From: G963665495 sp963677785
GTDB taxonomy: Bacteria; Desulfobacterota; Desulfovibrionia; Desulfovibrionales; Desulfovibrionaceae
Assembly (NCBI GenBank): GCA_963677785.2
Contig: CAXXDH010000003.1
Location: forward strand, 3,534,001-3,598,000
Length of the DNA: 64,000 bases
Direction of reading: 5' to 3'
The notes below the pieces were generated by a model, which was given only the letters and a program-made list of their open reading frames with translations, searched no databases and was not told the DNA's origin. This document shows positions 15,321-24,046 of the stretch, one piece after another (the first letter of the stretch is position 1; the number at the start of each line of letters is the position of its first letter). A program made the translations under genes and the position numbers.

Positions 15321-17747
15321 ATGCGTATCAGTATTAAGTACAAGATTTTTATTCCCTGTTTAGTGAGCGCTCTTGTTTTCGGAGGTTTCGGCTATTGGTA
15401 CATGTCGAACCGGTTGCATGAGTTGCAGGAGCAGTTTCTTTCGGAAATTGCAACGGACAAGGCCGACCAGATCCGTTCCAGCATTGCTATGCTGGCCACG
15501 CAGGCGGTTGAAAAAGCCGCCTTGTTTGCCACTATTCCGGAAGTTGTGAGCGCGTTTCGTCAAGCGCACAACGGCGATATTGATGATGAGAATGATCTTC
15601 GCGGCCATGAGGCCAGGGCGTTGTTACGGAAAAAAATCAGGCCTTTTATGGAGAGTTTTCAAACTGTAACGGGAGAAAAACTGAAATTGCACTTTCATTT
15701 GCCCAATGGGCATAGCCTGGTGCGGCTCTGGCGCAACAAGCAAACCAAACGTGGTGGCGAATGGATTGATATTTCAGACGATATTTCTGCGTTTCGTGAA
15801 ACCGTGCTCGAAGTGAACCGTACGGGCAAAGTGGTGAAAGGCATTGAGCTGGGGCGCGGCGGATTTGTTATCCGCGGGGTGGCGCCGGTCAAGGGTGCTG
15901 ATGGAACACAACTCGGATCCGTAGAGGTTTTGCTGCCGTTCAATCCCTTGCTTGCCGCATTGGCGAATAACGACAAACAGGACGTGGCCCTGTACATGGA
16001 TACGGCTTTTCTTACGATAACAACGGCTTTGCGGAATGCGACGAAATACCCCGTATTGAATGATAAATTTGTGAGTGTAGTCGGCGCGGGCGATCCCGGA
16101 CTTGCCGGTCTGGCGGGAACTTCTTTTCTGGAACGCGCCTTGGGTGGGAAGATAATCGAGATAATGGGTACTGTAGGCCTGATTGGATTCCCCATTCATG
16201 ATTACAAGGGGAAAACAATCGGCTGCATTGTGTATGCGACAGATATTTCCGGGCCACTCCGGATGATAGCAAGGCAGGGGGTAATATTTATCTTGGTGCT
16301 TGCCTTGATACTTGTCGCTTCCATTGGAACAGGCAGTTTGATTTTTGTATACAGCGTACAGTATCCGACCAGGACCATTATTGAGAAAATAAAGGACATC
16401 GCTGAGGACAAGGCTGATCTCAATGATACGCTTCACTTATCGAGCAATGATGAAATTGGAGACCTGTCTCACTGGTTCAATACGCTGATGAAAAAGATAG
16501 CCTCCATACTTTGTGATACGCGTATGTATATGAATATCATGAATTCGTTGCCGGATCCTATTTTTGCCGTGGATGAAGACTTCAAGATCATTACGGCCAA
16601 CCAGGGATTGGCAAAGACCGCCGGTATTCTACCTGAAAATCTTCCAGGTATGAAATGCAATGACGTTATGCATACCAAAGTGTGCGGGACGGACGAATGT
16701 CCGATCGCCCAGGTAAAGAAACGGAATGAGCGTATTCAATGTGATATGCTGGAGCTGAACTTTAAGGGGGAACGTCGAGTTGTTCGCCCCTATGGGGATA
16801 CCCTGTTTGATTGCGACGGGAACAAAATTGGCTATTATGAAGTGGCTCAGGATGTGACGGCCCTCCATGAAAACGAACAGCGTATCAGCCGCAACCTTGA
16901 ACAGATCGAGCGGGTCAATGGCAAGGTCAATCAGGCGGCCGTACGGTTGGCTGACTTGAGCAACATGGTTGCCGAACGCATCGATTCGGCACGAGACGGC
17001 TCCGAACAGCAGAGCAGACGTGTCATGGAAACGGCTTCCGCCATGGAGCAGATGAACAGCAGCATTATGAATATTGCCGACAGTGCCATGGGGGCTGCTG
17101 GGGAGGCCGAGCAGGCCAGGGATCAGGCACAGGAAGGTGCTTCAGTGGTTCTTGAAGCTCAAAATTCCATAACCTCGGTCCATGAGTTGACCAAGGAGCT
17201 TCGATCCAGCATGTCGGGACTCAATGCGCAAACCGAAGATATCGGGCGGATCATTACCGTGATCAACGACGTTGCGGATCAGACAAATCTCCTGGCCCTG
17301 AATGCGGCCATTGAAGCCGCACGGGCCGGAGACGCCGGTCGTGGATTCGCCGTGGTTGCGGACGAAGTACGCAAGCTGGCGGAAAAGACCATGGTTTCCA
17401 CCAAGGAAGTGGGTGATGCGATCAGCGCCATTCAAAACGGCGCACGCAGCAGCATGCATCGAATGGAAGACGCGGCCAAGGCAGTGGATGAAGCCACGGA
17501 ACTGGCTTCGCGTTCGGGGCAGGCTTTGGAGCGTATTGTGCGACTGGTGGAATCCACGTCAGGCAAGGTCCGCGGCATAGCCCAGGCTTCGGAAGAACAG
17601 TCCACGGCGAGCGAACAGGTCACCACTGCCATGGATGAAATCAATCAGGTGACGCATGAAACCAGCCAGGGCATGATCGAGGCTTCCAAGGCGATCAACG
17701 AACTTGTGGATCTGTCCATGGATTTGAGGAAGTTGTCGGAGTCCTGA
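15321..17747 (+). CDS. Methyl-accepting chemotaxis protein with Cache-type sensor, HAMP and PAS domains
   Basis: An 808-aa receptor. The first helix is at about 8-28 and a periplasmic double-Cache-like sensor spans about 35-325, starting with the LFATIPEVVSAFRQA stretch typical of dCache_3. A second helix at about 330-352 is followed by HAMP, then a PAS domain (YMNIMNSLPDPIFAVDEDFK, about 395-510) with several Cys (MKCNDVMHTKVCGTDECPI), and the MCP module with VADQTNLLALNAAIEAARAGDAGRGF. A cytoplasmic PAS in addition to the outer sensor implies two inputs, perhaps redox through the Cys cluster. Receptors of this build are abundant in Desulfovibrio. Ligand unknown. Confidence 0.9.
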   Translation: MRISIKYKIFIPCLVSALVFGGFGYWYMSNRLHELQEQFLSEIATDKADQIRSSIAMLATQAVEKAALFATIPEVVSAFRQAHNGDIDDENDLRGHEARALLRKKIRPFMESFQTVTGEKLKLHFHLPNGHSLVRLWRNKQTKRGGEWIDISDDISAFRETVLEVNRTGKVVKGIELGRGGFVIRGVAPVKGADGTQLGSVEVLLPFNPLLAALANNDKQDVALYMDTAFLTITTALRNATKYPVLNDKFVSVVGAGDPGLAGLAGTSFLERALGGKIIEIMGTVGLIGFPIHDYKGKTIGCIVYATDISGPLRMIARQGVIFILVLALILVASIGTGSLIFVYSVQYPTRTIIEKIKDIAEDKADLNDTLHLSSNDEIGDLSHWFNTLMKKIASILCDTRMYMNIMNSLPDPIFAVDEDFKIITANQGLAKTAGILPENLPGMKCNDVMHTKVCGTDECPIAQVKKRNERIQCDMLELNFKGERRVVRPYGDTLFDCDGNKIGYYEVAQDVTALHENEQRISRNLEQIERVNGKVNQAAVRLADLSNMVAERIDSARDGSEQQSRRVMETASAMEQMNSSIMNIADSAMGAAGEAEQARDQAQEGASVVLEAQNSITSVHELTKELRSSMSGLNAQTEDIGRIITVINDVADQTNLLALNAAIEAARAGDAGRGFAVVADEVRKLAEKTMVSTKEVGDAISAIQNGARSSMHRMEDAAKAVDEATELASRSGQALERIVRLVESTSGKVRGIAQASEEQSTASEQVTTAMDEINQVTHETSQGMIEASKAINELVDLSMDLRKLSES

Positions 17748-17880
17748 CGCAGAGTGTTCCGTACTCATTTTCGGAGAGTGAAACAATGTTTCGCTTGCCG
17801 GGACCTGTTGTTTATTTGTGGACCAGCTGCGAGAGAATGGAAGAGATCAGGATCTTGGAATCGTTTGCCTGCAGGCCGCG

Positions 17881-18264
17881 TTATGTACTGAGAAAGAGAA
17901 AGATGATCATGGCGACGCCGAACACTGCCGTGAAGGCGTTGGCCAGCAACCCCATGTTGAGATTGAAATTATCACTGATTTCAATTGTTTTGAGCATTTG
18001 GAAAATACGTTTGTATTGAAAAAGAGACGTCAGGGCGATGACGACCCCCAAGAAGACAAAGGCGATGCCGATCCAGAATGCCGGGCCCTTTTGAAATAAA
18101 GCGTCTCCCGCGAGCCTGTTGCTGTGAACGAAAATTCCAAAGCGCTCGATGATGAACCCAAAGGCCATGAAGGACAGGCAGGTCCTGTTCCAGGCCAGCA
18201 GCGTACGTTCCGCCGCGAAAAGCACGCGCGGGTCTTTTGGGGCTTCCTTTGCCGCTTTTTCCAT
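17881..18264 (-). CDS. DUF202 (YidH-like) small membrane protein
   Basis: A 127-aa protein with the family's opening motif DPRVLFAAERTLLAWNRTCLSFMAFGFIIERFG and three hydrophobic helices (about 27-48, 66-90 and 103-125). I chose the ATG at 18264 because AAGGAGGG lies just before it. The six codons upstream belong to an alternative frame start. The function of DUF202 proteins is unknown; in E. coli, yidH and yidG sit side by side. It is convergent with the chemoreceptor gene. Confidence 0.82.
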   Translation of the reverse strand: MEKAAKEAPKDPRVLFAAERTLLAWNRTCLSFMAFGFIIERFGIFVHSNRLAGDALFQKGPAFWIGIAFVFLGVVIALTSLFQYKRIFQMLKTIEISDNFNLNMGLLANAFTAVFGVAMIIFLFLST

Positions 18265-18448
18265 TTTTTCCCTCCTTGGCAACAGAATACCAGTGGTTAG
18301 TACGCTGTCTGCAACAAATCATCAACCGCGTGAGCAATATTGAGTCAGCAGCTTTTTCAGACCGGGAAACCGCCTTGAATCAGCCGCATGGCTTGAGTCC
18401 GTTATTCGTTTTGGAAAGTGCGAAAGTGCTGTTTGCTCGGCGGATAAA

Positions 18449-18456
18449 AAAAGCGG
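18449..18456 (+). repeat. Left copy of the ISL3-element target duplication (AAAAGCGG)
   Basis: AAAAGCGG immediately precedes the element and is repeated exactly at 19789-19796. Eight bp is the usual duplication length for ISL3-family elements. Confidence 0.9.
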
Positions 18457-19788
18457 GGTCCTTCCGGGTTTGTCGTGGGTAGCGGCATAATGTAGGCGAT
18501 TTCCAGGAGGAGATCGCCGATGAGAGATGTTGATCTTTACGGACAGATTTTGGGTGTCAAGAGCCCTTGGTTTGTAGACAAAGTTGACTTGAAAACGTCT
18601 GAAGGCCGTGTGGATATTTGGCTCGAGCATAAGAGCAAGGTGCTTTGGACTTGTCCGGAATGCGGCAAGGAACTGACTTGCCGGGATCATGTGGAAGAAA
18701 GGATTTGGCGGCATTTGGATACGTGCCAGTTCAAAACCTTCATCCATGCAAGGATCCCCCGAGTGAATTGCCCCGAGCATGGCGTCAAGCAGGTCAAGGT
18801 CTTTTGGGCGGAGCCTGGTTCGCGTTTTACCTTGCTCATGGAAAGGTTGATCATCGATGTTCTGAAAGAATGCTCGACTGTCGAAGGCGCCCGCAAACTG
18901 ATGCGTATCTCATGGGATCAGGCTTGGGGCGTTATGGAAAGAGCTGTCCGACGAGGCATGGCACGAAAGGAACAGCGCAAAATCAGCTACATCGGAGTCG
19001 ACGAAAAGGCTTTCCGGAAAGGACATAGCTATATGACGGTTGTCTGCGACTTGCTGCGAGGTACGGTTGAATATGTTGCCGAGGAACGCAAAAAGGCAAG
19101 CCTTGAAGAATATTACAAACAGTTGAACGACGAACAGCTCAAGGCAATCAAGGCTGTATCAATGGACATGTGGCCGGCATACTTCCTGGCCACCAAGGAA
19201 AACGTACCCGATGCAGCAGGTAAAATCGTATTCGACCGTTTCCACATCATGCAGCATGTAGGGGAAGCCGTGGATAAAGTACGCCGCCAGGAACATAAGG
19301 CGCTGATGGCTGAAGCAAACGAAATTTTGAAAGGCAGCAGATACTTGTGGTTATACGCTGAGGAGAACCTCTCGGACTCCCAACGACCGCGCCTGGAGGA
19401 ACTCAAGAAATCGAATCTGAAGACGGGCAAAGCCTGGGCCATGAAAGAGAGTCTTCGCGGACTGTGGGACTATCTGTCTGTTGGGTGGGCCAAGCGTTTT
19501 CTGAAGAAATGGTGTTCTTGGGCCAAACGCTCGAAGCTCGAGCCTATGGGCAAAGTGGCGAACATGCTCATGGATCACATGGACAACATCGTGACCTTTT
19601 GTCGGCATCGCGTGACAAACGCTGTTGCGGAGGGGCTGAACAGCAAGATCATGTCCATCAAACGCCGAGCTTGTGGCTACAGCAATAAGGAGCATTTCAA
19701 AACAGCGATTTACTTCTTTTGTGGCGGGCTAAAACTCTACCCGGAGATTAGCAAGACTGGGGCCACCCACTGAGTTTCCGGAAGGACC
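18457..19788 (+). mobile_element. ISL3-family insertion sequence, 1,332 bp, complete
   Basis: The ends are inverted repeats starting with 11 identical bases, GGTCCTTCCGG, at 18457-18467 and 19778-19788, with a second matching block GTGGGT further in. A perfect 8-bp direct repeat, AAAAGCGG, flanks the element, proving its exact borders and a fairly recent insertion. One intact transposase fills the inside. The insertion point lies in the T-tract side of the terminator for the two-component operon at 19852-23526. Confidence 0.93.
18520..19773 (+). CDS. ISL3-family transposase
   Basis: 417 aa, full length for the family. The N-terminal zinc-ribbon region has WTCPECGKELTCRDHVEERIW followed by VNCPEHGVKQ (about 45-90). 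The DDE domain begins at KISYIGVDEKAFRKGHSYMTVVCDLL (first Asp about 160), then SMDMWPAYF (second Asp about 210) and the late Glu in AVAEGLNSKIMSIKRRACGY (about 368). The ATG follows CCAGGAGGAGATCGCCG. The frame is intact and the flanking duplication perfect, so the copy may still move. Confidence 0.93.
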   Translation: MRDVDLYGQILGVKSPWFVDKVDLKTSEGRVDIWLEHKSKVLWTCPECGKELTCRDHVEERIWRHLDTCQFKTFIHARIPRVNCPEHGVKQVKVFWAEPGSRFTLLMERLIIDVLKECSTVEGARKLMRISWDQAWGVMERAVRRGMARKEQRKISYIGVDEKAFRKGHSYMTVVCDLLRGTVEYVAEERKKASLEEYYKQLNDEQLKAIKAVSMDMWPAYFLATKENVPDAAGKIVFDRFHIMQHVGEAVDKVRRQEHKALMAEANEILKGSRYLWLYAEENLSDSQRPRLEELKKSNLKTGKAWAMKESLRGLWDYLSVGWAKRFLKKWCSWAKRSKLEPMGKVANMLMDHMDNIVTFCRHRVTNAVAEGLNSKIMSIKRRACGYSNKEHFKTAIYFFCGGLKLYPEISKTGATH

Positions 19789-19796
19789 AAAAGCGG
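19789..19796 (+). repeat. Right copy of the ISL3-element target duplication (AAAAGCGG)
   Basis: Exact repeat of 18449-18456. Its last four bases, GCGG, are also the foot of the terminator hairpin at 19793-19818. Confidence 0.9.
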
Positions 19797-19818
19797 AAGC
19801 AGCTAGAGCTGTTTCCGC
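19793..19818 (-). terminator. Terminator of the kinase/receiver operon, split from its T tract by the ISL3 element
   Basis: On the minus strand the 12-bp stem GCGGAAACAGCT / AGCTGCTTCCGC (one wobble) has a 2-base loop and is followed by only TTTT before the element begins. Removing the element and one duplication copy restores the stem directly followed by seven T residues, a textbook terminator. It lies 34 bp past the second receiver gene. Confidence 0.75.
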
Positions 19819-19851
19819 CTCGAATGCATGTAGCGGTGCCCGAGAGAAAGA

Positions 19852-20220
19852 TCATCCGAGCAGTTCGCGGATGGTGTCCAGAAGCGCGTCTATGTCCAGA
19901 GGTTTTTGGAAAGTTTTATGGGCGCCGAACATCTGGGCGAGTTCAAGATTGCAGCCAGGTGAAATGGAAGGCGCTCCCCCGGAAATGGCGATTATTTTGA
20001 CATCGTCATTGGTCTTTTTCAATTCGGTGATCAGGCCGAGCCCTTCTTTTTCGGGCATCAGAATATCAGTGATGATCAGATCCGGCGCAACACTGCCGTA
20101 TTTTTCGAGCGCGTCGTTGCCGTTTTCCGCCACTGCAGTATCAAATCCTTCCAGCTTGAGGGTTTCCTCCAGCATGCTGCGGATTTGTGGATCGTCTTCA
20201 ACGATAAGTATTTTAGCCAT
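19852..20220 (-). CDS. Stand-alone CheY-like response regulator (second of a pair)
   Basis: 122 aa, a single receiver domain with no output domain. The acidic pair is in ILIVEDDPQIR (residues 8-9), the phospho-accepting Asp is in DLIITDILMP (about 53), the switch Ser/Thr region is IIAISGG and the conserved Lys is in TFQKPLD. The ATG at 20220 is preceded by AAGGACG. It is the last gene of a kinase-receiver-receiver operon, 37 bp after a paralogous receiver, so both are probably phosphorylated by the hybrid kinase encoded upstream or form a relay. The output target is not visible here. Confidence 0.88.
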   Translation of the reverse strand: MAKILIVEDDPQIRSMLEETLKLEGFDTAVAENGNDALEKYGSVAPDLIITDILMPEKEGLGLITELKKTNDDVKIIAISGGAPSISPGCNLELAQMFGAHKTFQKPLDIDALLDTIRELLG

Positions 20221-20257
20221 AAGGCGTCCTTTGTTCGTAAAGTGCAAACTGGCCGGT

Positions 20258-20632
20258 TCAGGCCGTCTGTAACAGTTCCTCAATGGAGGAGAGCAATTGT
20301 GCAACGTCAACAGGTTTGTGAAAGGTCCGGACAGCGCCCAAGGCATCCGCAGTGCCGAGCAGGTAGTCGCCCCTGATATTGGGGCTGCCGCCGGAAATGG
20401 CGATGATTTTGACGGACGGACAGTCCCGTCTGAGCATATGGATGGTTTCCACGCCGTCCTGTTCGGGCATGATGATGTCCGTGATGACCAAGTCTGCCGG
20501 ATGTTCGCGAAAAAGCGCCACGCCTTCTTTCCCATTGGACGCTTCGGTCACATCGTATCCTTCCTGGACCAGTGTCTCGCGCAGCATGGCGCGGACCTGG
20601 ACGTCGTCTTCGACGAGAATTATTCTGGGCAT
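20258..20632 (-). CDS. Stand-alone CheY-like response regulator (first of a pair)
   Basis: A 124-aa single receiver domain: MPRIILVEDDVQVRAMLRE, phospho-acceptor Asp in DLVITDIIMPEQDG (about 53), IIAISGG, and Lys in TFHKPVD. Its start overlaps the 3' end of the hybrid kinase gene by 13 bp, so translation is coupled. The next receiver is clearly related (same VEDD, ITDI-MP and AISGG blocks), pointing to a tandem duplication. Confidence 0.88.
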   Translation of the reverse strand: MPRIILVEDDVQVRAMLRETLVQEGYDVTEASNGKEGVALFREHPADLVITDIIMPEQDGVETIHMLRRDCPSVKIIAISGGSPNIRGDYLLGTADALGAVRTFHKPVDVAQLLSSIEELLQTA

Positions 20633-23526
20633 GATTCCTCCCTTTGCGAGTGCCAGTCCAAGACTTGGCGAATGGCCTGCGCAAGTTGTTCTTCTACCAC
20701 TGGTTTCATGATAAATTCGGCTATGCCCAATTGTTTGGCCGTATCCGATGAAACGGATTCGGAATACCCCGTAAGAAGGATTATAGGCGTTTTCGGACTG
20801 ATGGCCAGAATCCGTTGCGCCAGTTCCGTCCCGGTGACGTGGGGCATGGTCTGGTCCGTTATCACCAGGTCGTATGGCGGATCGGATTCCTGAAATTTCT
20901 GCAACGCCAGCTGCGGCGAGGTGACAGCCGTCACTACGTATCCGAGTTGCGAAAGCATGTCTCCGGCCATTTGGACGAGCAGTTCTTCATCATCCACAAA
21001 GAGAATCCGTTCACTGCCGCGTGGAGAGGGCTGGCAGGAACCTTCTTCCATCAAGGACATGTCTTCGAGTTTGGGTAAAAGCACGGTAAAGGTGGTGCCC
21101 ACACCCACTACGCTGTCCACTTTGATGGTTCCACCATGGCTGCGTACTATGCCGTGTACCACTGAAAGCCCCATGCCGGTTCCCTCTCCGGGCTTTTTGG
21201 TGGTGAAAAAGGGGTCGAATATCTGCTCAATGATGGCGTTGTCAATGCCGTGGCCCGTGTCGCTGACACGGATTTCCAGATAATTTCCGCTGGTCAGACT
21301 CGGATCCTTTCGCGTCTCTTCACTGGTTACGGTCACTTCCGAGAGCGACATTTGCAGAATACCGCCGCTTTCCTGCATAGAATGGGCGGCATTGGTGCAG
21401 AGGTTCATCAGAACCTGATGAAATTGAATCGGATCGCCAAGTACGGTGTCGCCGTTTTCCGAAAGCGTATCCGGTACGGAAATACGGATTTCGATGGTGG
21501 TGGGCAGAGTGGCTCTGAGCAATTTGCCGATTTCCTTGAAGAGCAGCGAGAGCCTGACCGGCTTTTTTTCCTGCTCCGTCTGCCGGCTGAAGGTGAGAAT
21601 CTGGCGGACAAGGTCCGAGGCCCGCATTCCGGCCGATTGCACCTGCTTGAGGTACTCTTCGACTTTGCTGCCGGATTCGGCCTGCTTGAGCGCCAGGCGG
21701 ATAAAGCCGAGGATGGCGAAAATCATGTTGTTGAAATCGTGGGCAATGCCGCCGGCAAGCGTTCCGAGAGCCTGGATTTTTTGGGCCTGGCGGATGTGCT
21801 TTTCCAGGCGGGCGCGTTCCAGTTCCGCTTCCTTGCGTTCGGTGATGTCCACGGCCACGCCCAGAATCTGGTCTTTTCCGGTCAGGGGCAGTTTTGTGGT
21901 GGCGTGCCAGCGCTTTCTGCCGTGCGCGTCGGTCAAGACACGTTGCGGAATGAAAATGGGTTGCTGCGAATCCAGGACTTCCAGATCTTCCGCCCGGAAC
22001 AGATAGGTTTCATCTTCGTGCGGATTGAAATCCTGGCCGGTCTTGCCGATCATTTTTTCCGGAGAGGAGCCGTAGACCTCGGCCATGGCTTTGTTGACCA
22101 TCACAAAGCGGCCTTCGCGGTCTTTGACGAAAATGGGGCTGGGCACCGTATCGATAATCTGGTGCAAGAAATCCTGGTTTTCCTGCAGTTCCCGTTCGGC
22201 CCGCTTGCGGTCCGTGACATCGACCAGCGAGACCAGGACTTTGCTCAGGGTGTTCTCGTAACCTGGCGCCACATTGAGGTGCAGAGAAAAATGTTTTTCG
22301 TTTCCGGCCAAGGTACGCCGGGCGGTTTCACATTCAAACAGGACGTTGCCATTGGTCAGAGCGATAATTTCCTGTTTGAACAATTCGCAGGAATTATCCG
22401 TGAGCATGGAAGGAAAGCTTTGCAGCAGCTGGATTTTATCCTGGGCTTCGAAAACTTCCAGGGTGGCTTTGTTGACGTCGAGGATACCCACAAGTTCGGC
22501 GCATCTTTGCAAATCGTCCGGATGCTCGTCAAAATAGGGGCCCAGCTGTTCCACGCCGGATGCGCGCAGGTTGTCGACAAATTCTTTTATTCTGGAAAGA
22601 TCCTCTTCCCACAAGGAAATGGGCGAGTCCTCGAACAACGAACGGTAGCGCGCTTCGCTTTCTCCCAGAGCTCCCTGGGCTATTCTGCGCCGGGTAATGT
22701 CTCTGCCCACGGCCTGGTATTCGACAAGTTTTCTTGAACTGTCGAAAATGGCCCTGTGTGTCCAGTGTTGCCAGCGGATTTCCCCGGATTCCATGATGAT
22801 CTTGTGCTCAAACGCGGTGACCGGGTTGTCCTGCGTCAGTTGCGCGATATGGTAGTTGATCCGGAGAATGTCGTCTTCGGGAATATGCGGAATAAAGTTC
22901 TTGTTAATTAACTCGCGCCGGTCTTTACCGAAATAACGGGCATAGGCTTCGTTGACGTACGACAAGCGACCGTCGGGCAGGTAACGGCAGATGAGTTCTG
23001 TCTGGTCTTCCAGGATGGCCTTGTAGCGCGCCTCGCTTTCGCGCAGGGCCTTGATGGCCTTTTCACCTTCGGAAATGTTCCGGGTGAACACGCCGACACG
23101 GATCGTATTCAACCGGGGATCAAAACAGGGAACAAGACGATGCCCGTACGTGACCCCTTTGTATTCGTCCTTGAATTGGATAGGCTTGCGCGTTTCCACT
23201 GCCTGTTCGACCCAGGCCTTGCGGGTGGGCACCAGCTCTTCCGGTAGAAAATCATATATCGGACGTCCAAGAATCTGATCCGATGAGCGGCGCAGACGCA
23301 GGGCGCCTGTTTCATTGATGGACAGTACGGTTCCGGCCGAGTCCATTACCAGCACCGTATCGGAGGCGGCATTGAGCAACGCTCTGGCGAGAAGTTTGTA
23401 CTCGGCGAGTTCGTCTTTTACCCGTTCATTGCCGCTCAACGCGTTTTCCAACTCGTTGACGCGCTCGCGCAGGTCTTCCAGCTCCTGGAGGAGTTCTTCC
23501 TGATTTGTGACTGGTGTACCGTTCAC
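20620..23526 (-). CDS. Cytoplasmic hybrid histidine kinase with several PAS domains and a C-terminal receiver
   Basis: 968 aa with no membrane helix. A coiled N-terminus (LLQELEDLRERVNELENALS) is followed by about four PAS domains (starting near 45, 170, 300 and 445). The kinase core then has H-box LGTLAGGIAHDFNN, N-box HQVLMNLCTNAAHSM, G1 DTGHGI and G2 GEGTGMGLSVVHGIV. The C-terminal receiver has Asp in DLVITDQTMP. This core subclass (AHDFNN) commonly pairs with a receiver in the same chain. The start is a GTG (23524-23526) after GAGGG. It should sense a soluble or redox cue inside the cell and pass phosphate to the two small receivers encoded downstream. Confidence 0.9.
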   Translation of the reverse strand: MNGTPVTNQEELLQELEDLRERVNELENALSGNERVKDELAEYKLLARALLNAASDTVLVMDSAGTVLSINETGALRLRRSSDQILGRPIYDFLPEELVPTRKAWVEQAVETRKPIQFKDEYKGVTYGHRLVPCFDPRLNTIRVGVFTRNISEGEKAIKALRESEARYKAILEDQTELICRYLPDGRLSYVNEAYARYFGKDRRELINKNFIPHIPEDDILRINYHIAQLTQDNPVTAFEHKIIMESGEIRWQHWTHRAIFDSSRKLVEYQAVGRDITRRRIAQGALGESEARYRSLFEDSPISLWEEDLSRIKEFVDNLRASGVEQLGPYFDEHPDDLQRCAELVGILDVNKATLEVFEAQDKIQLLQSFPSMLTDNSCELFKQEIIALTNGNVLFECETARRTLAGNEKHFSLHLNVAPGYENTLSKVLVSLVDVTDRKRAERELQENQDFLHQIIDTVPSPIFVKDREGRFVMVNKAMAEVYGSSPEKMIGKTGQDFNPHEDETYLFRAEDLEVLDSQQPIFIPQRVLTDAHGRKRWHATTKLPLTGKDQILGVAVDITERKEAELERARLEKHIRQAQKIQALGTLAGGIAHDFNNMIFAILGFIRLALKQAESGSKVEEYLKQVQSAGMRASDLVRQILTFSRQTEQEKKPVRLSLLFKEIGKLLRATLPTTIEIRISVPDTLSENGDTVLGDPIQFHQVLMNLCTNAAHSMQESGGILQMSLSEVTVTSEETRKDPSLTSGNYLEIRVSDTGHGIDNAIIEQIFDPFFTTKKPGEGTGMGLSVVHGIVRSHGGTIKVDSVVGVGTTFTVLLPKLEDMSLMEEGSCQPSPRGSERILFVDDEELLVQMAGDMLSQLGYVVTAVTSPQLALQKFQESDPPYDLVITDQTMPHVTGTELAQRILAISPKTPIILLTGYSESVSSDTAKQLGIAEFIMKPVVEEQLAQAIRQVLDWHSQREESCPE

Positions 23527-23619
23527 ATTGCCCTCAAGTCCCGTATGTATACGAATGATTCATTTATTTTTATACTGTAGCAGACGAAAAAAGCAAGGGG
23601 GGATGCGAAACTCTTGAGC

Positions 23620-23844
23620 CTATCGGCGCAACTTTTTTAGGATTTTTGAAAGAAATGATTTTTTGATATATTTACTGGCTATTTTATATGTAATGAGCAG
23701 AACTATAATCGCTCCAATGGCAATGAGCAACGGGATGGCCTGGTCCCAATGTTCCCAGATCTTCCCTTGGTCCATTGGCGGTTTTTTTTTGAAATAATTA
23801 GGATTCTCCACCAGTTGTACGACAAAGCGGACCGTCATGTCCAT
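23620..23844 (-). CDS. Small single-span membrane protein, unknown
   Basis: 74 codons from an ATG at 23844 with GGGGAG upstream. The sequence starts MDMTVRFVVQLVENPNYFKK, has one hydrophobic helix (AIPLLIAIGAIIVLLITYKIA, about 36-57) and ends in a very basic tail (KYIKKSFLSKILKKLRR). Orientation would be tail inside. I do not recognise a family. It stands between the kinase gene and the divergent ligase gene and ends only 93 bp before the kinase start, so it could be a leader cistron of that operon. Confidence 0.5.
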   Translation of the reverse strand: MDMTVRFVVQLVENPNYFKKKPPMDQGKIWEHWDQAIPLLIAIGAIIVLLITYKIASKYIKKSFLSKILKKLRR

Positions 23845-24046
23845 GGCTGTAGCTCCCCTTGCGGCGAGGCTGGTGTGTTCAATGCCCTCTGCAAAAAAAG
23901 TATAATGGCAACAGGGTAAAAGGCAAGGCCGGATGTCCTTTCTGAAGAAGCCAAAGAAAGATATTGTGAAAGCGACTCTTTCGCCATGATTTGTTTTGAC
24001 GTACTGTGGCGGCGATACAACCCGAATGGCAGAACAAGGAGGCCGC

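Noticed and set aside
21250..22737. 495-codon open frame on the plus strand
   Set aside because: Antisense of the PAS-rich hybrid kinase with no start signal or family features.
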